A DNA stretch of 64,000 bases from assembly GCA_035772735.1 (NCBI GenBank), contig JASDFA010000006.1, forward strand, positions 26,825,501 through 26,889,500, written 5' to 3'. Positions 1-10,459 of this stretch are shown here, in pieces. Every line of letters starts with the position of its first letter. The first letter of the stretch is position 1. Source of the stretch: Datura wrightii (Eukaryota > Streptophyta > Magnoliopsida > Solanales > Solanaceae). The position numbers and the translations under genes are program-made. The notes beneath the pieces are model-generated. The model made no database searches, was not told the origin of the DNA, and saw only the letters and a program-made list of their open reading frames with translations.

Positions 1-790
1 AACTTCTCCTCCTCAACTTGCTAGGCGTGAATCATGAGTCAAGAGATATCCATGTCACTAATAAGCATAGAGGTCTTGCACTCCTTGAGCACTAAATCTA
101 AGACTCCTGAAAAACTTGCTCATGTGAGCCATTAGCTTGGCAACCATATTTGGGGCGTTCTTAAAAAACTGAATGGATTTCAAAGCTTACTCCTACACTG
201 TCATATTGTTCTATTTCAAATTGATGAACTCTACAACCTTTGCTTTCCTCATCTCCCAATGAAAGAATCTATCCAATAAAGCAATACTAAACTCATCCCA
301 ATCAACAGGAGTTGTGCCCGCCCTACGACCTTCCTTCCACTGTATGTAACATATGTGAGCTACCCATTTTAGCTAATAGGAGGCTAAGTCTATATTATCC
401 TTTCCAGTAATGCCTATAATTTGAGTGACCTTCTAGATCTCATTAATGAACCCCTATGGATCCTTATCCACCTTTGAACCATGAAACTCTAGCAGGATCA
501 TTCTAGTTAAGTCTCGCACACTAGCCACTGCAGCATTCCCATTGGTGTTCACACGTGCAACCGACTTCTGGTTGACCTGAGTTGTTATGGCTTAGGCCAA
601 TATCTAAAAAGCATCCCTAAATTTCGCATGAATCACCTGTTCATTCAAAGGGTCTATTGGAGCTGGTGGGTCTAGTTGGTTCCTATTACCATTGTCATTG
701 CCATTTCTTCTTTCATTGGCTCTTCGAGGAGGCATTTTTTGCAAATTTGTATAGCACGAGTTAGAAGAATAAGGAGAGCTGTAACTACAG
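1..790 (-). pseudogene. Ty3/gypsy (Tekay/Del-type) gag, N-terminal remnant, cut by window start
   Basis: Decayed 5' leader and first ~245 codons of a gag polyprotein. The minus-strand ATG is at 735 and is followed by codons for MPPRRAN, the usual start of Tekay/Del gag and very close to the start of the better kept copy at 24170. The stretch at 40-240 aligns by eye with the gag core of that copy at 23460-23650 (the part about the hard-to-miss 'cactccttgag' block). Stops and frame breaks run throughout, so no product is expected. The leader (736-790) still resembles that of the 24-kb copy, but the expected 5' LTR to its right is missing: an Athila-like LTR end begins at about 790, so the fragment was cut or joined there. 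Confidence 0.75.
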
Positions 791-1005
791 GGCTAGGTAC
801 GGCTAGTACCAGAATGGTACGGCTCGTACTGAGACGTGCAACCTGTCAATTTTCTGCAATTTTTCTTCTCATTTTCCATAATCCAACTCTTGGACCTGAT
901 TTCCCTGAAAACAAGGTAAAAGGACCTCATATCTATATAAACACACCTAGGTACAAGCATATTTCCAATGTTTCAGCATTGAAAGTGTCGTAAAATTGTG
1001 GTACA
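791..1005 (-). mobile_element. End fragment of an Athila-like LTR
   Basis: The text from the paired 'tacggctcgtac' motif (819-827 core) through the 'ctatataaacac' block to 'gtggtacatca' matches the last ~200 bp of the LTRs ending at 6125, 15269, 43447 and 45620. In each of those the end is a CACATCA preceded by a short inverted repeat around 'tgtgctgtaaacccacagca'. Here the inverted repeat has decayed. The 'ctatataaa'-like block sits ~75 bp from the LTR 5' end when read on the minus strand. It may be the 3' LTR of element A, but the left part is missing and the right flank does not look like the usual PPT, so the assignment is open. Confidence 0.55.
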
Positions 1006-1466
1006 TCACCTTCCAGTCATCACGACTCACACCATGAATCATTGGTTGTCACCACGACTTGTGGTGACCAATCGTTACAAGCTAGACCTGATTTTCACTT
1101 CTCTAATCTTCAAACAACAGGTGCTCATCGCGGTTTATCCTTACCTACCATGAGTCTTCCTATGACTTGTGGTTAGTGGACCAGTCTTGCACCTTCTCTG
1201 AACTTCATCCAATGTCTCCATATCACGACATGTCATTTCTTACCACAAGCCTTCAATTGACTCGCTGGTTCTGGGGAGGACCTGTCAAGTTTCTGAACTG
1301 CTAGCTTATGACGATACACATGATGGGTTGTTACTTGACCAACGACTCATCACATGAGTCGTGACATCTGGGACCTATAAATTCACTACTGCTCATCATG
1401 AGTCTGACCACGACTTGTGGTACCATGTAACAAGTCGTACCATGACTCATTCTAAGGAAAATTGCA
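1006..1466. repeat. Palindrome cluster, CAC-GACTT-GTG version
   Basis: About ten imperfect short palindromes built on ACGACTCGT or its reverse complement. The clearest is ACCACGACTTGTGGT at 1051-1065. Others lie near 1345-1370 and 1412-1440. In this cluster the outer pair is mostly C/G (CAC..GTG), unlike the T/A or A/T pair of other clusters in the window. No coding potential is visible. Confidence 0.7.
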
Positions 1467-3058
1467 AATTTTTCTGCTGGTTTCTACTCCAGGTTTGAGG
1501 ACTAATCTAAGGCACTTTCAAGGTGTTACATGATTTTACTCTAAATTTCATAATATACTTCCATGATTTTATACTAACATTATTTCAAAGGTTCAACCTT
1601 ATGATTTAGCATTGTTGCGAAAGACCATGTCTGTTTTGAACTTATGACTCTCTCCTGATTATAGTATGCATGTTGTACAATATCATTTGAACAGAAGATT
1701 TTCTCATGATCTCAGTATGATCAATATTTTCATGGTTCTGTAGACTTTCGAGACACTTTCAAATAAAGCAGCTCAGACTTAGTCTTAGAACTCCAGTTTC
1801 AAGCTCTCACCCTCACTAAGAAGTTTCAAGTACTGCACATTGGATACCATAGGCTTGCCCTTATTTTCTCTATGTTGGCTTTTTAGACAGTTAAACTAGG
1901 ATTATTATAGGACATTTCTCAGCTTGTATTGTAGGTTTCGGGCTGGGTATGGTAAAAATGAAATTTATTGACTAAACCCTCCTTGGCACTATATACTTGG
2001 CTTCACATTTTACTTTTTTACCCCATTTTTTCATTTTTCAACTTTGTCCTCCCTTCTTCTCTGTTTCAATGCAATGTATGGGTGTGGGATGTTTTTCTCA
2101 TCTTTTTCATCTCTTTTTTCTTTTCTTTTATTTTCTTTTCTTTACATTTTTGCTTTTTCAGCTCTTTTTCTTTTCTTTTCACACCACCTCACTCTTTTTT
2201 GACTTTTTTCTCTCTTTTCTCCACCCTCACAAAATTTATGCACCTCAACCACAGCCACCCTCAACTTAGGAATTTTTCCTGAGTTGAGGTCCACAATGTC
2301 CAAGGAGGGACTAGGGCCAAACAGGTTCAATATAAAGTTGGTCAAGGTGAATGGGTAATCAAAGAAAATAGGTAAACTTTTAAGCTTAAATATGGGATCA
2401 AGGGAATCATTTCATTTGGTAGGACAATTTAAGATAAAGTGGGCTATGACAAAAAGGGCCTATGATCATTTCCTAACCAACTATCCTAAAACCTATATAC
2501 AGACCAACCAGGCAAGTTCTAGTTCCTCAATGCAATATTGGCCTGAGTATGAATCCTCACTCACTCATCGTACAAGTTTACATTGATTCTACCTATCCGT
2601 TTCATGCACGGCTAAACTGCAACTACACATGCTAATAATACAAATGTCATACAAAGATCCACAGAGGACATACTTCGCAGTCAACATACATAGATAACAT
2701 CAAAAAAATTCAGATAAGGGCATATCATTGATAGATCTAAAGCTTATGTCGTAGAAGCTAACATCAAGCTATTAGCCTTTTATCTGCATCTTCCCTTGTA
2801 GAGTGGCGTCTTTTATAAAAAAACATCAAAACTAGTGCATTTATTAGTTGTAAAGTAACCCTAAGCTACTTATAATTACACAAATAATAAAAACAACCTA
2901 AACATGTCGGTTCTACTAGATAGCATGTCTGAGGGAAAAGAGACGCGGTAAGAAAAACCCTTGGACGAATAAAACACCCAAAAATAACAAGTATACCCCC
3001 TTTTGAAAAACATGCTTCGCTCAGAAGCATAAAATGTAAGAATAAGGGAAAGGGACAT
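1467..3058 (-). other. 3' noncoding region of Athila-like element A, likely intron-like
   Basis: Aligns by eye with 9078-10373 (element B) and 45650-47214 (element C). Shared landmarks: 'taccataggcttgccc' (1848), a strongly pyrimidine-rich tract on the plus strand (about 1998-2240, purine-rich on the element's own strand), a hairpin with arms 2259-2272 and 2276-2289 (13 of 14 pairs, three-base loop), the block 'ccaaggagggac' (about 2300), and a second hairpin 3012-3030. The short open frames here are products of the skewed base composition. The right end abuts the end of ORF3; the splice-donor-like AG|GTATGTT seen in B and C has decayed to AG|ATATGTC. Confidence 0.6.
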
Positions 3059-3070
3059 ATCTGTGGCGTT

Positions 3071-4565
3071 TTAGGTGCTCTTGTCATCCTGTGGAGACGG
3101 TACCTCTGCTACAATAGTGCTGCTAGTGGTGGTTGGCACACTCAATGGAACATCAATTGGGGGATTGGTTACCCCCTCAGCAGCAGCAGTTGCCTCAGCG
3201 ACCTCAGTAGTATCTGGGGCTGAATGTGGCTTACCTGAATGATCTTTGACACCCACAAGCTCTCCAAAGGCAGTGGTGGAGCTCCCCGCTCCTCTAGCTC
3301 ACTCATGCAACTCTACATATGCTCATCAGCAGTCTACATACTGTACACTCTTGCCCGTTTGCTCTCCTTTTTTCTCCTTTCTTTTTCTCTTCTTTCTTGA
3401 GGACTTGTCTTCAACCTCCTCCAAGACCCTCTTCTTTCCTTTTCCTCCATTGACCGTTGTCGGAGCCCAGTACGCCTCCAAATCTAGCTCCTTGTCATGC
3501 TCAGCATCTAACTCTAGGATAGTGGGGGATGACAATATAACCAGCTATCTAGACGAAAACTTGGCTACCTAGCTCCATAAATCCCTCAACTCCTCTCTAA
3601 GGTTGCTCGTATCTGTCTGCTCAACTAGATGCTCATTGAGGCTGCCTCAAAACTATCCAACCGGTTATGAAACAACCTCACAGCCTCATTAATCTCGGCC
3701 TTCAACCATGGCTTAACATTTTCCATCATTTTATTGACCTTCTTCTCGGTTACTGTCAGCCTCTTGGCCATTTACTAAAGGAACTCCTGCGAAACTAGAA
3801 TGTAACCAACTGGGGTCTGGCATGGTATGCTCAATGGCAGTGCGGAGCAAGTACTAGGAGCTGCATCTGTGTTGTTAGCCTCTATATCCGGCATCTCTCC
3901 TTGCTCCACTGAAGTGGGGGCATCAACATGCTCGCCCTCTAATGCTCGTGGTAGTGGGACTATAGAGGGAAGTCTAACCCAGCTAACCGGGTTCATGTCA
4001 TCTCGTATAATGCCTATATCTGCAGTATTCTGGCCTCCGATCAAGTGATCTACCTCTGGTATCGCCTTGAGGCCTGCTTCATGAATAACCTATACATGAG
4101 ACTCAAGATTGGGATGGTAGTGCTCAGTCTCATAACTCGGTCTCAGATCTCCTCTACTATAACCCTCAGAATATTGATGGCGTATCTCGACATGATTATG
4201 CCACCAAAGCTGCTCTGTCTACTCTGAGGGTGTTGCCATTAACCGTAGATGCCAACCTATGGTGGACCAGTGTCCAGTAGGGCTTCCCTATGAAGTTCAG
4301 TGAGGATTTGGTGACCTATTTTCAACTAGCCACCAATCAACTTCCTCCTTATCCTTGGCTAGAACCCCAAGCTATCCATTTCACTTGGCTCTGCCTCTCC
4401 TCAAAACCTAGATACTTTACCTTTTTTAGAGCTTCAACTCGGCACTCGAACTCAGCTATGGTCTACGGAGCTCTGAATTAAGGCCTATATAATATTCGTG
4501 CAATGGTTCGCCTAGAGATGTCAACTATATGTCCCCGAACCATCACACTCTCAAACGTGGACTGT
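3071..4565 (-). pseudogene. Athila-like ORF3, C-terminal piece (putative plant transposon protein domain), element A
   Basis: Third and largest piece of the ORF3 of element A. It is read right to left and starts directly after the insertion site of element B. Near 4555-4490 the minus strand reads VMVRGHIVDISRRTI, matching the domain segment of the copy in element C (VLVRETLADISERTI, near 48680). Near 4017-3997 it reads IGIIRDD, the conserved end of the domain (IGLIRDD in C). Beyond that comes a low-complexity acidic/Pro/Ser/Thr tail that ends with a stop at 3071-3073. Several frameshifts and stops break it. The family is known from Solanaceae genomes as a putative plant transposon protein; its function is not known. 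By position, after integrase, it takes the place of the env-like ORF of Athila elements. Confidence 0.7.
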
Positions 4566-6125
4566 TGATAACTCTCAAACCACACCTCTTACTGAAGTGA
4601 GAAGTAGACGTTGTCGATAAAGAACCCAACTAGAGGTTGGGGTCGAACCCATAGGGAATAGGAAGACTGGATTATAGCCGGTAATTGAACTTGTAAGCTA
4701 GTTACTTCAAAATAGGGGGATTTTAAAGAAAATCACTAATAAAAGAAAATATCAAAAATTCTGATGTTAAGTCAATATCAAAGGATAACTAGGGTTTGTG
4801 TTCACCATGGGTTCATAACTGCTTTGGGTATACACTCGTGATTATTACCAATACTTACTTATAGAACTGATAACTTAGGTTCATTCAAACGACCGACCAG
4901 TCCCTATTGAATGACTATACTCAATCACCCCACCAAGTCGCGGTTTCAAACTATCCATTATCACTAAATTTTAAATTTAACTATCCTGTGACCACAGCTC
5001 AAGTTAATACAATGATTATCAAAATCAAGGCTCCATTGTAATTCTCTTTTCCTAATCTCTACCTCTTCGACCAAAGCAAGTAAAAAATTCGGGCAAGTCC
5101 TAACATTGCGCACCGTTAAGAAATGTTTAAGCATGAAGAGAATACAATATAAGTATTTGTATTAGTTTTAAGATCACATTGTGCAATCCTAGCTTATTAA
5201 TCCACCATGGTTTCCACAATCCTAGCTATGGAGGTTTTAGCCTCTCATAGTTGTAAGGTTGTGAATTGCATTCATGATTAAAGAAATCAAACAATACTTA
5301 CAAGTATGGATCAGAAAAACATTTCTTTTGATTACTCTACAAAATCTTGAAAAACAAGTAGTAAGAAAAAGAAGAATTCAGGAACAAGTTGACCAACCCA
5401 ACCCTCTCTTTCTAAAGGTTTCTACTCTCTAAAACTATCAAAACTAATGTCCCCCATAAAAATAAAACCTAAAATATATTTATACAGACACAAGAATCCT
5501 TTTCCTAAGCCAACGGGGTGAATTTCCATATCTGTCGCTACCAGTGCCACCACTCAACCTACGATCCATAGTATACTTCTACGATCCATAGCTTCCTCTC
5601 ATACGATCTCAACTGGCTAAATTCTAGCTAAGTGTTGGATCTGGGTACGACTCGCACCATTAACTCACGACTCGTACTGAGCTCCTATACTTTGAATCAG
5701 AGATTTTGAAGTTTTTTTGAAGTTCATCAGGACCAGAATGGTACGACTCATACCTTGGTCTCACGGGTCATACTTACTTCTCATAGCAGGAGTCAGACTC
5801 AGATGCAATTCTTCTGGATTACACCACAACTTCCTTATCACAACTCGTACAAGGCTGATACTAATCATACTGGGACTCGTGGGTCACATCTGCTCAACCT
5901 TAACTTTCAGCAACTTCTTACGGCCATCAGTACGACTCATAGGTCCTTCCTACGATTTGTACTGTGGTATGCACTTTTTTAAGCTATCTTTTCCAATCTT
6001 CACTTCCAGCACCTGTTTACCCTATAACAAAAGGAAAAGTACCTCATATCCATATAAATACACCTAATTCCATGTTATTTTCTTAGTTTTGAGCATTGAA
6101 TGTGCTGTAAACCCACAGCACATCA
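4566..6125 (-). repeat. 3' LTR of element B
   Basis: Begins TGATAACTCTCAAACC and ends CAGCACATCA. It pairs with 13712-15269 nearly base for base. The conserved 'aacccaactagaggttggg' inverted repeat near 4626 occurs in both LTRs. The palindrome cluster is at about 5555-5960, with an intact ACGACTCGT core at 5667-5675. A 'catataaat' block at about 6050 lies ~75 bp from the LTR 5' end on the minus strand. Confidence 0.9.
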
Positions 6126-6143
6126 ACACCCTAAACTTAAGAC
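6126..6143 (-). promoter_or_regulatory. Polypurine tract of element B
   Basis: On the minus strand TTAAGTTTAGGGTGT lies directly before the TGATGTG start of the 3' LTR. The same place in element C reads AAGTTGTGGGTGT. This fits the primer site for plus-strand synthesis in Athila-like elements. Confidence 0.65.
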
Positions 6144-6357
6144 TTTTGCATGTCCTCAAGAAAAGAAAAGAAAAACTAAAACACGACACTCAACTAGAAA
6201 ATAGACTTAACATATTACAGCCAATACTCAAATAGACCTACACTTTCTATACAAACTCTATTGACCTTTTCTCATGGAACCACCTCAGCTAATGTATTAC
6301 AATCAACCTCAAAACATCATAAACAGGGATCAAAACATGTCATCTAGATATCAACAG

Positions 6358-9072
6358 TGTCACACCCCACCTTGGGGGGTATGATGGGCACCTAGTGCCC
6401 TAGTAGGACCTGGACTGCTAACTGGTGAGCCTAAGCACATCTGGTGCCTTGGCTGACTCTGGCTCTATTTCAAGAAACGAACCGGCTATATAACGGCTAT
6501 AAATACAGCTTCTGGCTGACTGGGCCTATAGCCACCTGTACTATAACAATAGCTAACTAGAATCATACCAATATAAGGGAGCCTATGCAGGCCGACAAGG
6601 TCATCATGATGTCTAGTTATCTCTAACTCAATATATAAAAATGCGGAACAGCTACATGACCGGCAAGGTCACCACTACTGACTGAATAAGGCCTCACACG
6701 ACCAACATAAAAAACTAAACATACGCACGGCCCCACATGACCAGCACAACTAACCACCGGGAAATATATACAGACTGCAAGCCTCTAGGAATACTAATAA
6801 AATGGTCGGGACATGGCCTCGGCCTACCCTTACTATACAACAAAAGAAAATGAAATACACCCCTGAATATCAAGCTCCGGATGACAGGAGCCGATGACTC
6901 TGCGCTGGCTAAGATCACGAGGGATCGCCTCCTCATATATGAGTACCTGCAGGCAAGCAATGCAGCGCCCCTAAGGACGTCAGTACCAAAGGTACCGAGC
7001 ATGTAAAGCAAACTGAAATATACAACTGAAATGGGTGACAACAATAACTGGGCGTACCTGGGGAGAGTTTACCTATTCCATAACTAACTGGGCGTACCTG
7101 ACGACGTGTCGTCCTACTGTCTATCAGTATCTAATAGAACATATAGATATACATATAAATACACACAATACCTGACCGACCCCCATAAGCCGGAAGGTGC
7201 CAACCAACACATAATCTATTTACCCCTACCCGGGTCTAAACCAACCAAAAATAAGTCACTTCACTCATCTGATAACTGTGAGCTCCTCCTACCGGCCCCC
7301 TTGGGTACGTAGCTCAAGCCTTGGCCTCTGACAATAAACTGTGTCTGAGTCCAAAGACTCCTGCCTCTGGGCGCAAGCGCTCACGGGTTAATCTACTGCT
7401 GTATTTGTAACTGAAACTGCCCCTGGGTGCAAGCACGCAACAGGGTAATTTTATAAAAATCTGTATCTGAAACTGCCCCCGGCCACAAGCGCACACAGAG
7501 TAATCTGCCCCTATAAACAGGGTAATCTGGATCTGCGCATAGTGGACTGAACTGCCCCTGCAAGCAGGGTAATCTAGACCGTATTATTATGGTGGTCAGC
7601 CATCATTGTCCTCTAGGCGGACGGCATCGCCCAGCTAGTGGCGGTATCTGAATTTGATATCGACACAGCTATAACCCAGGGGTGGCGGGGATGCTAAATG
7701 GTGTCCACATGCCACAACAAGTCTCAACATGCAAAACACATACACATCAAGCATGCTCAAATGAAAAATACTAATCATATTCTCTTCTTTTATGTCAAGG
7801 CTAGTCTGTATTAAACAACTGATGCCATACTCTGTTTTACACTATTTCTGATTACTGGGCTAACTGCTACCTGGCCTTTATCTGTTTATCTGATTATTGT
7901 TACATGATCTGAAGCTATATCAGTTTCTAGAGCCATTTCTGTTTCTGGAGATACATCTGTAACTGGAGCTATTTCTATATCTCATTACTGATCTAATTAT
8001 ATCTGGATATAACTCGATAACATAGAACATGCCATCTATAACTGGATATAGCTCAATAAATGTAATACATACTATCTGTAATCTTGCTAATTCATTATAC
8101 TGCTTTTACTACTTCCTTTCTAGATAATACGTAAAAACATGCTGAGCTATTAGCTGATACCACATTACTATCTAAAATCATCTGACTATCCCTTATTCTG
8201 ATTATCACATGATACGTAATGATATACTAGCATGCTTGCTAGAAATCGTACTAAAATAATTCTTGTACAGTGGGTATCTGTTAATAGCCTTTATTCTATT
8301 TATTTGCTAGACTGTACTTCCTGGCTTGCCGAAAGAATAGCTTTACATACCTGGTTTCTGAGTACCCGACTGACCGGTGTGATTTTCGTCGGTACTTCTG
8401 CTGTTTCTCCCAACTACATTCATATACATGTCAATTAGGACTAAATACACCAATATTCTGAAATAAAAAGTCACTTTCGATATATTTATAGCCTAAACTT
8501 TGGCTTATTGAAAAACGGTCAAAAACTTGCTATTTTTCGAAAGTCCAGAAGGGAGAAATATTCACTTTAAGGCTAGGAGTATATTGACCCTAATTTGGAG
8601 CAATTCCACTTACTTTAGTTTGGTAGCACGATGATTTGCCGGCCAAATGTCACGAAACTAAATCCGTAGGAATGTGCCTTGCTGCTAAATACCTCGGTAT
8701 CTGGAGTGAATTTGAGTTTGGACCGCATTTGATGGTGTAATCGAGCGATAGTTTATCAACAAGCCATGCACCCTCTGTTTCTCTTCGAGTTTCTGGAAAT
8801 TATTTGATATATTTATGAAATGAACCAAAGTGGAGGCTTTATATACTTGGGGCTAGACAGGGCCAACGTGTCACGGAGCCAACATGGAGGCTCCACCTCC
8901 GTGACACGTTGCCATCGCGGAGGGGCTCTGCTCCGGCTCCTCCCGCGATGGTTCGACAGGTTTCTCTTCCGGTCTTTTCCCGGGCCTTTTTCTAGCATGT
9001 ATGGCTTTTGAATACTCTTAACCAATACGCGAATAAGCCATCTATGTGTTGGGAATTTTACGAGGTGTAATA
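6358..9072 (-). mobile_element. Solo LTR of the T2 (Tekay-type) family inside element B
   Basis: Inverted relative to T2. It starts TGTCACACCCC (the reverse complement of the T2 LTR end) and ends GTGTAATA (decayed from the T2 LTR start TGTTATAC). It is 2715 bp against about 2747 for the T2 LTRs. Perfect five-base duplications AACAG flank it (6353-6357 and 9073-9077), and no internal region is present, so it arose by LTR-LTR recombination. It keeps a TATA-like GTATATAAA (minus strand, 8838-8846) next to a GC-rich palindromic block (8862-8962). Every open frame inside it, including a 147-codon one at 8813-9256, falls in LTR sequence and is not a gene. Confidence 0.92.
8862..8962 (-). repeat. 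GC-rich palindrome block upstream of the LTR TATA-like site
   Basis: Paired words CTCCGTGACACGTTG, CCATCGCGGAGG and CTCCCGCGATGG sit head to head just upstream (minus strand) of the TATA-like site. The same block is found at 31465-31562 and 38903-38998 in the LTRs of T2. Confidence 0.75.
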
Positions 9073-10459
9073 AACAGGCAGTCAAGTCATCACCAATGTT
9101 TTTCACACAAACAAACAGTAAACATAATCCATGAACCCTCACACAAATGAAGTCCCCACTCATATGTGAAATGTCAAACATGAAGTTACGAGTATTATGT
9201 GTCAGATACCATAGGCTTGCCCTTATTTTCTCTGCATTAGTTTTTCTGATGGTCAAGTTAAGATCACTATAGGACTTGGTATGGCTTGTAATGTAGGATT
9301 AGGGTTAGACATGATAAAGGTGGAAGATTTTATAAGTGACTATTCCTTCCTTGGCACTACATACATTGGCTACACCATTCTCCTAATTCACCCTTTTATT
9401 CTTTCATTCCCTTTTTTTCCTTTTTCTCCTTTTTGTTCACTTTTTCATGGGTGTGGTGAGTTTTCACTTTTATTTTAGCTTTTTCAAAATTTCTTTGAGC
9501 TTTATTTGTCAACACTTAAATTTTGTTTCTCTTTCTTTTCATCTCACCACACCTCATGAAAAACCATTTCTTTCTTTTCTTTTCTTTTCCTTTATTCCAT
9601 TCCCACCTTTTATGCACCCCTACTCTAGCCACCCTAAACTTAAGCATTTTTCTTATGTTGAGGTTCATAATATCCAAGGAAGGACCAGGGCTAAAACAGG
9701 TTCATTAAAAAAAATAGGTACAGTTAATGGGTAAATCAAAGAAACATGGTCTATTAAGGCTCAAACTTGGGATCAAGGGATTCATGCAACTTTTGGTAGG
9801 GCAATATAGGCTAAAACGTGATCTAAACAAACAATGGCCTATGATCATATCCTAACCAACCATCCTTAGTCGATGCAGAGACAAACCAGGCAAGTTCTAC
9901 ATCTACACCACAATACCGAACTCAGTAATATACCTCACTCACACAAGGTACATGAACTATTTTCACCTCACCTGTCTGGTTTATACAATGCTTAACAAGA
10001 CTACTCATGCTGTCAAAATAAATAACATCCAAAGATCCACAACAATCACGAATCTTGTCACAAATACATAGCTACTGTATCAAAAAAATTTTAAACAGGG
10101 TCAAATTTTTACAATAAACAAAACTAGTGCAATTTTCTTGGCTGAGTACTCCCAAGCTACTTTCTAACTAAACAAAAAGCACAAACTAAAAATAAAAATT
10201 CTACACATGTCATTTCTACTATATAGCATGTCTGAGGGAAAAGAAACAAGGCAAGAAAACCCCTCAAACTGAACAAAAATCTCAAAAGTCACAAGTTCAC
10301 CCCCTCCCCTTTTTTGAAAAGTTAGCTTCGTCCCCGAAGCATCATCTAAAATATCATAGGGAAGAGAACATACCTGGGCTACTCAGACTTCACCTGCCAT
10401 GGATTGCCTCATGCAGCGCCTGATTTAACATCGCGGCACAACGTGGCTTTTGTGACTCT

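Larger units (their letters stand above)
6144..10373 (-). other. 3' noncoding region of element B, interrupted by a solo LTR
   Basis: Without the solo LTR this is ~1.5 kb, the same size as the matching stretch of element C. The right end carries AG|GTATGTT (AG at 10375-10374, minus), like a splice donor. The left end carries a pyrimidine run followed by TTGAG|GACATGC (AG at 6156-6155), like an acceptor. It holds the hairpin at 9633-9663 (10 of 12 pairs) and a hairpin at 10325-10340 (six-base stem, TCCC loop), plus a purine-rich tract on the minus strand (9385-9610). Confidence 0.6.

Noticed and set aside
1968..2282. Phe/Ser-rich frames that look like membrane proteins
   Set aside because: They come from a pyrimidine-rich tract found in three elements (also 9281-9734 and 46235-46484). 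The skew is on the wrong strand for the element's coding strand.
8813..9256. 147-codon minus-strand open frame
   Set aside because: It lies mostly in the solo LTR and crosses its boundary and TSD at 9072-9077; it reads GC-rich palindromes as Arg/Ser-rich protein.
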